Shown: in pieces, positions 59,758 through 64,000 of the stretch
Layout: the number at the start of each line of letters is the position of its first letter
How positions within the stretch are numbered: position 1 is the first letter of the stretch
Assembly: GCF_000002235.5 (NCBI RefSeq)
Contig: NW_022145605.1
Coordinates: 32,425,774 to 32,489,773 of the forward strand
Length of the DNA: 64,000 nucleotides
Source: Strongylocentrotus purpuratus
Taxonomy: Eukaryota > Echinodermata > Echinoidea > Camarodonta > Strongylocentrotidae
Direction of reading: 5' to 3'
Made by a program: the position numbers and the translations under genes
Notes under the pieces: generated by a model
Seen by the model: only the letters and a program-made list of their open reading frames with translations
Database searches by the model: none
What the model was told of the DNA's origin: nothing

Positions 59758-60165
59758 TTTTCTCCCGGCCTCTTTCGAGTAGATGAAACTCGACTTGTCC
59801 CGTCCAATTGCGCTTCAAACGCACCTGTTTTTGGAAAGCTCTGTAATAGGTACACGAGAAATACACAAAGGATATTACAATCACGAAAAATAATCCAATG
59901 GCCATTCCAGAAGTCCAGTGGAAAGACATATGTGAACGGGTCTCCTTGGTAGTTGCTTGGGTTGTAAATGTGCTGCTATTGATTGTGGTATTGCTCTGGG
60001 GTGGGGAAGATTGTTGTAGAGGAGTGGTAACGGGACAGGGTTCTGCAGTCTGAAAAGGCTGAAAGGCCACTTTCATGAGGAACCTTTGCGAATTCCTTAC
60101 AATCACAACCTTCTGCGGGAATCCGATCCGATCAGTTTGTACAGGATTGAGTACGGGTGGTGATA
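59753..60165 (-). pseudogene. Truncated copy of the Ig receptor gene (3' part)
   Basis: Minus strand. Matches the intact gene from PPVLNPVQTD onward. A ~70-bp stretch after that is missing, shifting the frame, and the reading then resumes with EPCPVTTPLQQSSPPQSNTT, the Thr/Ser-rich stalk, HWTSGMAIGLFF (membrane span) and QVRLKRNWTGQVEFH. It lacks the signal peptide and V-type domain. Upstream it fuses to block Z at 60165, so no promoter is evident. The stalk and membrane parts are well kept. Confidence 0.88.
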
Positions 60166-60759
60166 AAATAATTCATTAATTTCACTTTTTCAAACTTGCA
60201 TAAGAACATATTCATTGAGCTAAAATTGCATTTACATGACTAAAATCATTACTGTCGTATCCGTATCAACCTTACACAAATATAATACAAAACGCTTTCA
60301 CAAAAAATACCTACAAAAATGAAACTTTGCAAATTAAACGTACAAAAAACATGTTTACGCACAGCCAGCTTCGACCTTCGAGCTGTCTATATCTGCAGAG
60401 TACATAAAACACAACAAACTCCCCCGAAATCTTACTATACACTTGACTCGGTAACAGGAAAAATATAATACACAATACAAACTAACTATAATTAGTAGGC
60501 ACAAAATTAAAGCTGTATCGCATGTGCTTAACAAAAATGTTGGGCTTTTTTGTGTTATGGGGGACAGAAATATAAAAGAAAACAAATCTTATGTTGCATA
60601 GTGCGGTGAAACTGAAGGGTGTGTTTTTTTTTTTACAGTTGTATGCAAAACGAGGATATATTTGCACATTAAAATATTCCATCCTCAGCGTCGTATCTCA
60701 TTTCACTTTTCCATAAGTTCAATTTATATACCTTTAATGGTATTAATGATTCTGTGGAG
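60166..60759. repeat. Cluster block Z, copy 2, and spacer
   Basis: Repeats the block Z text (attcattaatttcac, cttgcataagaacatattc, actgtcgtatccgtatcaac), then a spacer. The short minus-strand frames have no domain. Confidence 0.7.
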
Positions 60760-60990
60760 AAAAAACCGTTAAGCACTGTATAACGGCCTGCATTTTGGTT
60801 TAAAAATGAAGAATTTGTAGGAACAAAATATTCATAGACTTGTTTTTGTTTAAATTTACACATACATGTACAACGATATCTCCTGGATTATACAGTACTG
60901 CAAAATACTAAATGTGCTACCTGCACGCAGGTGATTTAACATTTGATCATTTCAAGTAAACCTCTTTCTTTGGTTATTTGTTATAGATTT
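60760..60990. repeat. Cluster block Y, copy 3
   Basis: Closely matches 62380-62610 (agcactgtataacg, tgtaggaacaaaatattcat, tacagtactgcaa). Confidence 0.8.
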
Positions 60991-61425
60991 ACTGTTAGGT
61001 CAGACTAACTGTAAGGACAGATTTACTGCTAGGTTAGATTTACTATTAGGTAAGATTTACTGTTGGTTCAGATTTACTGTTTTGTCATACTTAATGTCAG
61101 GTCAGATTTACTGTAAAGTCAGCTTTAATGTTGGGTCAGATATACTGTTAAGCTAGCTTTAATGTTGGGTCAGATTTACTGTTAAGCTAGCTTTAATGTT
61201 AAGTCAGATTTACTGTTAGTTCGGGTACGGTAAGGTCTCTTTATTAGGCTTTTTGTTAACGATTTACTATCAGCAGGTCAGATTTACTGTTGGGTCAGAT
61301 TTACTGTTAGGTTAGATTTACTGTCAGGACATATTTACGGTTGTGTCAGATTTACTGTTAAGCTAGCTTTAATGTTAGGTCAGATTTACTGTTAGGTTAA
61401 ATTTACTGTCAGGTCAGATCCGATC
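60985..61425. repeat. Minisatellite GATTTACTGTTAGGTCA, third array
   Basis: About 26 units, including a recurring aagctagctttaatgtt variant that is also present at 62632. Confidence 0.92.
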
Positions 61426-61470
61426 AATTTGTACAGAATTGAGTACGGTTGGTGATAAAATGATTCATTA
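61425..61470 (-). pseudogene. Trace of the receptor gene
   Basis: The plus-strand text gtacagaattgagtacgg matches the PVLNPVQ part of the receptor and the edge of the pseudogene copy at ~60135. Only ~30 bp remain, joined to block Z. Confidence 0.6.
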
Positions 61471-61796
61471 ATTTCACTTCTTCAACTTGCTTTTTTCTGG
61501 TTGCATAAGATCATATTCATTGAGCTAAAATTGTATTTACATGACTAAAATCATTACTGTCGTATCCGTATCAACCAATTACACAAATATAATACAAAAC
61601 AAATTATTAAAACACTTACAAAACGCTCTCACAAAAAATACCTACCAAAATGGAACTTAACAAATACGTCCAAAATGATTATACAAAAAACATGTTTACA
61701 CACGGTCAGCTTTGACCTTCAAGCTGTCTATATCTGCAGAGTACATAAAACACAACATTGAGGCAGTATATCAGACTCCCCCGAAATCTTACTATA
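61471..61796. repeat. Cluster block Z, copy 3
   Basis: Same block as 60185-60480, interrupted at 61797 by a mariner-like copy. Confidence 0.75.
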
Positions 61797-62300
61797 CAGT
61801 GCCTCCCAGAAAAAACGAAACCGAAAATTATCGATGTTTTATGATGATTTAATCACAATTATAATTAATAAATGACACATATTTGTAAAGCTTAGATCCT
61901 TCTCTTTCATTTGGTGCAACTCATCTGATGCATAGTTCACGCATGATGAGCGATTGAAAACAATTTGAAGAGAGGAAACCAAAAAGTCATTTGGCGGGCG
62001 GTATCTGAATTTCAAAGAGAAAATAACATTTCTAGAAATTTCAATTTCTGCCTTTTCATATATGACACCTCAATCAGGAAAAATGAGTCAGGACTAACAA
62101 AGTTATGTTTGTTTAAAGTAGTGCTTGCATTTCCATAATTTGATTAAAACGAGTTCGTTTTCACTGGATAATGCCGTAGCAACATACATAGTTGACAAAA
62201 GACTTAACTCCGTTTCGTTGACGATCAGCCATGCATCAAGTCTTTCGTCTTCTTTGTGCATGGCTTTACAAATATATGTAATTTATTAATCATAATTGTA
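61797..62300 (+). mobile_element. Tc1/mariner-like MITE family copy 3
   Basis: TA-CAGTGCCTCCCAGAAAA start, then the text of copy 1 (acgaaaccg, aatgacacatattt, gacacctcaatcagg). The right end is approximate. Confidence 0.65.
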
Positions 62301-62600
62301 TTTAAGTTATCTCATTTCACTCTTCCATAAGTTCAATCTTTAAGTTTTATATTAAATGGTATTAATGATTCTTTGGAGAAAAAACAGTTAAGCACTGTAT
62401 AACGTCCTGCATTTCGCTTTGAAAATGAAGAATTTGTAGGAACAAAATATTCATAGACTTGTTTTTGTTTAAATTTACACATACATGTACATCGATATTT
62501 CCTGGATTATACAGTACTGCAAAAACAAAATGTGCTACATGCACGCAGGTAATTTAACATTTAATCATTTCAAGTAAACATCTTTCTTTGGTTATTTGTT
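62301..62600. repeat. Cluster block Y, copy 4
   Basis: From ~62380 it matches copy 3, ending tttgttatagatttac at the start of the last minisatellite array. Confidence 0.8.
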
Positions 62601-62752
62601 ATAGATTTACTGTTAGGTAAGATTTACTGTTAAGCTAGCTTAAATGTTAGGTCAGATTGTATTGTTAGCTTAAATTTACTGTCAGGTCAGATTTAATGTT
62701 AGGTCAAATTTACTGTAAGGTCAGAATTACTGTTAGGTCAGATTTACTGTTC
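62600..62752. repeat. Minisatellite GATTTACTGTTAGGTCA, at the gene's 3' end
   Basis: About nine units. The last unit touches the receptor's stop codon, so the array forms the start of its 3' UTR. Confidence 0.92.
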
Positions 62753-63722
62753 ATATTTTCTCTTCTAGTCGATGAAACTCGACTCGTCCCGTCGAATTGC
62801 GTTTTAAACGAACCTGTTTTTTGAAAGCTCTGTAATAGTGTACCAGAAATACCAATAGGATTAATATCACGAAAAATAATCCAATGGCCATTCCAGAAGT
62901 CCAGTGGAAAGACATATGTGAACGGGTCTCCTTGGTAGTTGCTTGGGTTGTAAATGTGCTGCTATTGATTGTGGTACTGCTCTGGGGTGGGGAAGAATGT
63001 TGTAGAGGAGTGGTAAAGGGACAGGGTTCTACAGTGCTATCTGAAAGGCCACTTTCATGAGGAACCTTTACGAAGTCCCTACAATCGCATCGTTCTGCAG
63101 GATGGTCCGATCTAAATGAGCAACAGAACACAGGATGGGTGTGCCTAACCCAAAAGACATGCCGTAAAACACTGTCAGTTTGAACTGGGTTGAGTACGGG
63201 TGGTGACACGACGCTATCTTGGAAACAACCAATCCGGCCCGGGAGACTCCCTACAGGAGCGGTGCAGGACAGTGCGCTCCAGTCTTCAAGGGTGTAATCG
63301 TTGGTCAATTCGCAAGATGCCTTTCCTGGTGGGTAATCGACATCCAACCCGATCCTGGGATATTCTGGGAGCAGCTGACCATCTTTGTAAACCTGACAAA
63401 TGAATGTACCTGCGTCATTTCGATTCACGTGATTGATAGTAAGACGCAATGAACAATTACCACCACTTCCACTGTTGTTGTTCTCCACAATATTATATCT
63501 GCCTTCTTGATCTGGAGTCAAGAGAGGTTCTGAGCTTGTTGATCTGTAAAGCGGAGTTTGGTACCCATGCTGTAAGGTGACGTCTGTGCTGTCACATGGG
63601 TACTTGAAACTAAGGCTGGCGGACTCTCCTTCTATCAAGTTAATCAAAGTGGACGAGCCTCTTGAGCTTGGTGTGAGAAATATAGCAAATATGCAAGCAA
63701 AGCAAAGTCTTTTCAACTCCAT
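62751..63722 (-). CDS. Ig-domain type I membrane receptor, single exon
   Basis: 323 residues from the ATG at 63722-63720; four more codons are open upstream but begin with TTG. Order: signal peptide (MELKRLCFACIFAIFLTPSS), V-type Ig domain ~24-130 (first Cys in KYPC, then NDAGTFICQVYK with the usual D-x-G-x-x-x-C), a Cys-rich second region ~135-225 with about nine Cys that may be a degenerate Ig domain, Ser/Thr/Pro stalk ~230-270, membrane span GMAIGLFFVILILLVFLVHY, and a ~28-residue basic tail without ITIM or ITAM. Probably a cell-surface recognition or adhesion protein; ligand unknown. No intron in the coding region, unusual for Ig proteins and consistent with retro-origin or exon fusion. 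Tandem partial copies lie to the left. Confidence 0.85.
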   Translation of the reverse strand: MELKRLCFACIFAIFLTPSSRGSSTLINLIEGESASLSFKYPCDSTDVTLQHGYQTPLYRSTSSEPLLTPDQEGRYNIVENNNSGSGGNCSLRLTINHVNRNDAGTFICQVYKDGQLLPEYPRIGLDVDYPPGKASCELTNDYTLEDWSALSCTAPVGSLPGRIGCFQDSVVSPPVLNPVQTDSVLRHVFWVRHTHPVFCCSFRSDHPAERCDCRDFVKVPHESGLSDSTVEPCPFTTPLQHSSPPQSSTTINSSTFTTQATTKETRSHMSFHWTSGMAIGLFFVILILLVFLVHYYRAFKKQVRLKRNSTGRVEFHRLEEKI

Positions 63723-63846
63723 ACTGGAATTCAATGGGCTTTTGATTTATTATATACAGACATATGCAATTCTTGCAACAAGGTTAATTATGTTAGGTTG
63801 ATACAAGTACAATATGTAAATCAGTAACAATTAGAGTTCAAATACA
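63723..63846 (-). promoter_or_regulatory. Short upstream region of the Ig receptor
   Basis: Between the ATG and a mobile element starting at 63847. Contains TATATAA-like text (rc of ttattatata, 63747-63756) ~25-35 bp before the ATG, which could be a TATA box with a very short leader or part of an intron. Tentative. Confidence 0.3.
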
Positions 63847-64000
63847 GTCAAATCTGTCAAAAGTGGCCACCTCTCTATAAAGGCCACCTCTATATAATGG
63901 CCATGATATTGTCTCCCTCGAGAATGAAATGTCTGTTGTCTCAAAATTCGAGGTTATCCATTATGAAGCCAGTACCTTTTCAAATGTCAAATTCGGTTGT
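63847..64000. mobile_element. TA-flanked DNA element end, runs off the window
   Basis: TA-CAGTCAAATCTGTC, followed by repeated ggccacctctatata, resembles the ends of pogo/Tc1-mariner type MITEs. The other end lies outside. Confidence 0.55.

Noticed and set aside
1-64000. LTR retroelement or other virus-derived copy
   Set aside because: No LTR pair, primer-binding site, gag/pol/integrase or envelope-like text seen; the reverse transcriptase pieces are LINE type.

Overview
The window reads as nuclear DNA of a marine invertebrate deuterostome, most likely an echinoderm. That call is inference from AT-rich sequence, split genes with GT/AG introns, a GT29 sialyltransferase of the ST8Sia type, a GT10 fucosyltransferase, a duplicated Ig-type receptor, and heavy loads of LINE pieces and MITEs. 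No bacterial, organellar or LTR/viral element was recognised.

1-5,860 holds tandem repeats: two almost identical 1,148-bp units, two older ~1,050-bp relatives, then diverged sequence leading into the main array. 5,861-27,494 is a complex satellite or array of non-autonomous elements. Units are ~2 kb (type A) or ~1.2 kb (type B), and most type A units carry a tRNA-like sequence on the minus strand. Units start at a characteristic inverted-repeat end and are separated from 15.9 kb onward by 17 copies of a short hairpin module. 27.5-31.0 kb is intergenic: a GC-richer block, a large inverted repeat of polypyrimidine arms, and a 151-bp tandem duplication.

31,049-52,784 (+) is a phase-consistent eight-exon sialyltransferase gene lacking only its first coding exon. 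Its introns hold a 1.1-kb hAT-type element with 8-bp target duplication, Tc1/mariner-like and TTAA-type MITEs, and a dead RTE-type LINE. Its last intron contains, on the opposite strand, a two-exon GT10 fucosyltransferase (49,915-44,852) whose catalytic exon has a frame break. A G-rich minisatellite sits in the fucosyltransferase intron. Both genes predict type II Golgi enzymes that cap glycans. At 56.6-57.1 kb lies a second, damaged copy of the sialyltransferase last exon, split by a Harbinger-like MITE.

57.2-63.8 kb is a cluster of about four tandem duplicates around an Ig-domain membrane receptor gene on the minus strand. One copy is intact (63,722-62,751), one is a truncated pseudogene, one is a trace. 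A 16-17-bp minisatellite follows the copies. The window ends inside a TA-flanked, probably pogo/mariner-type element.
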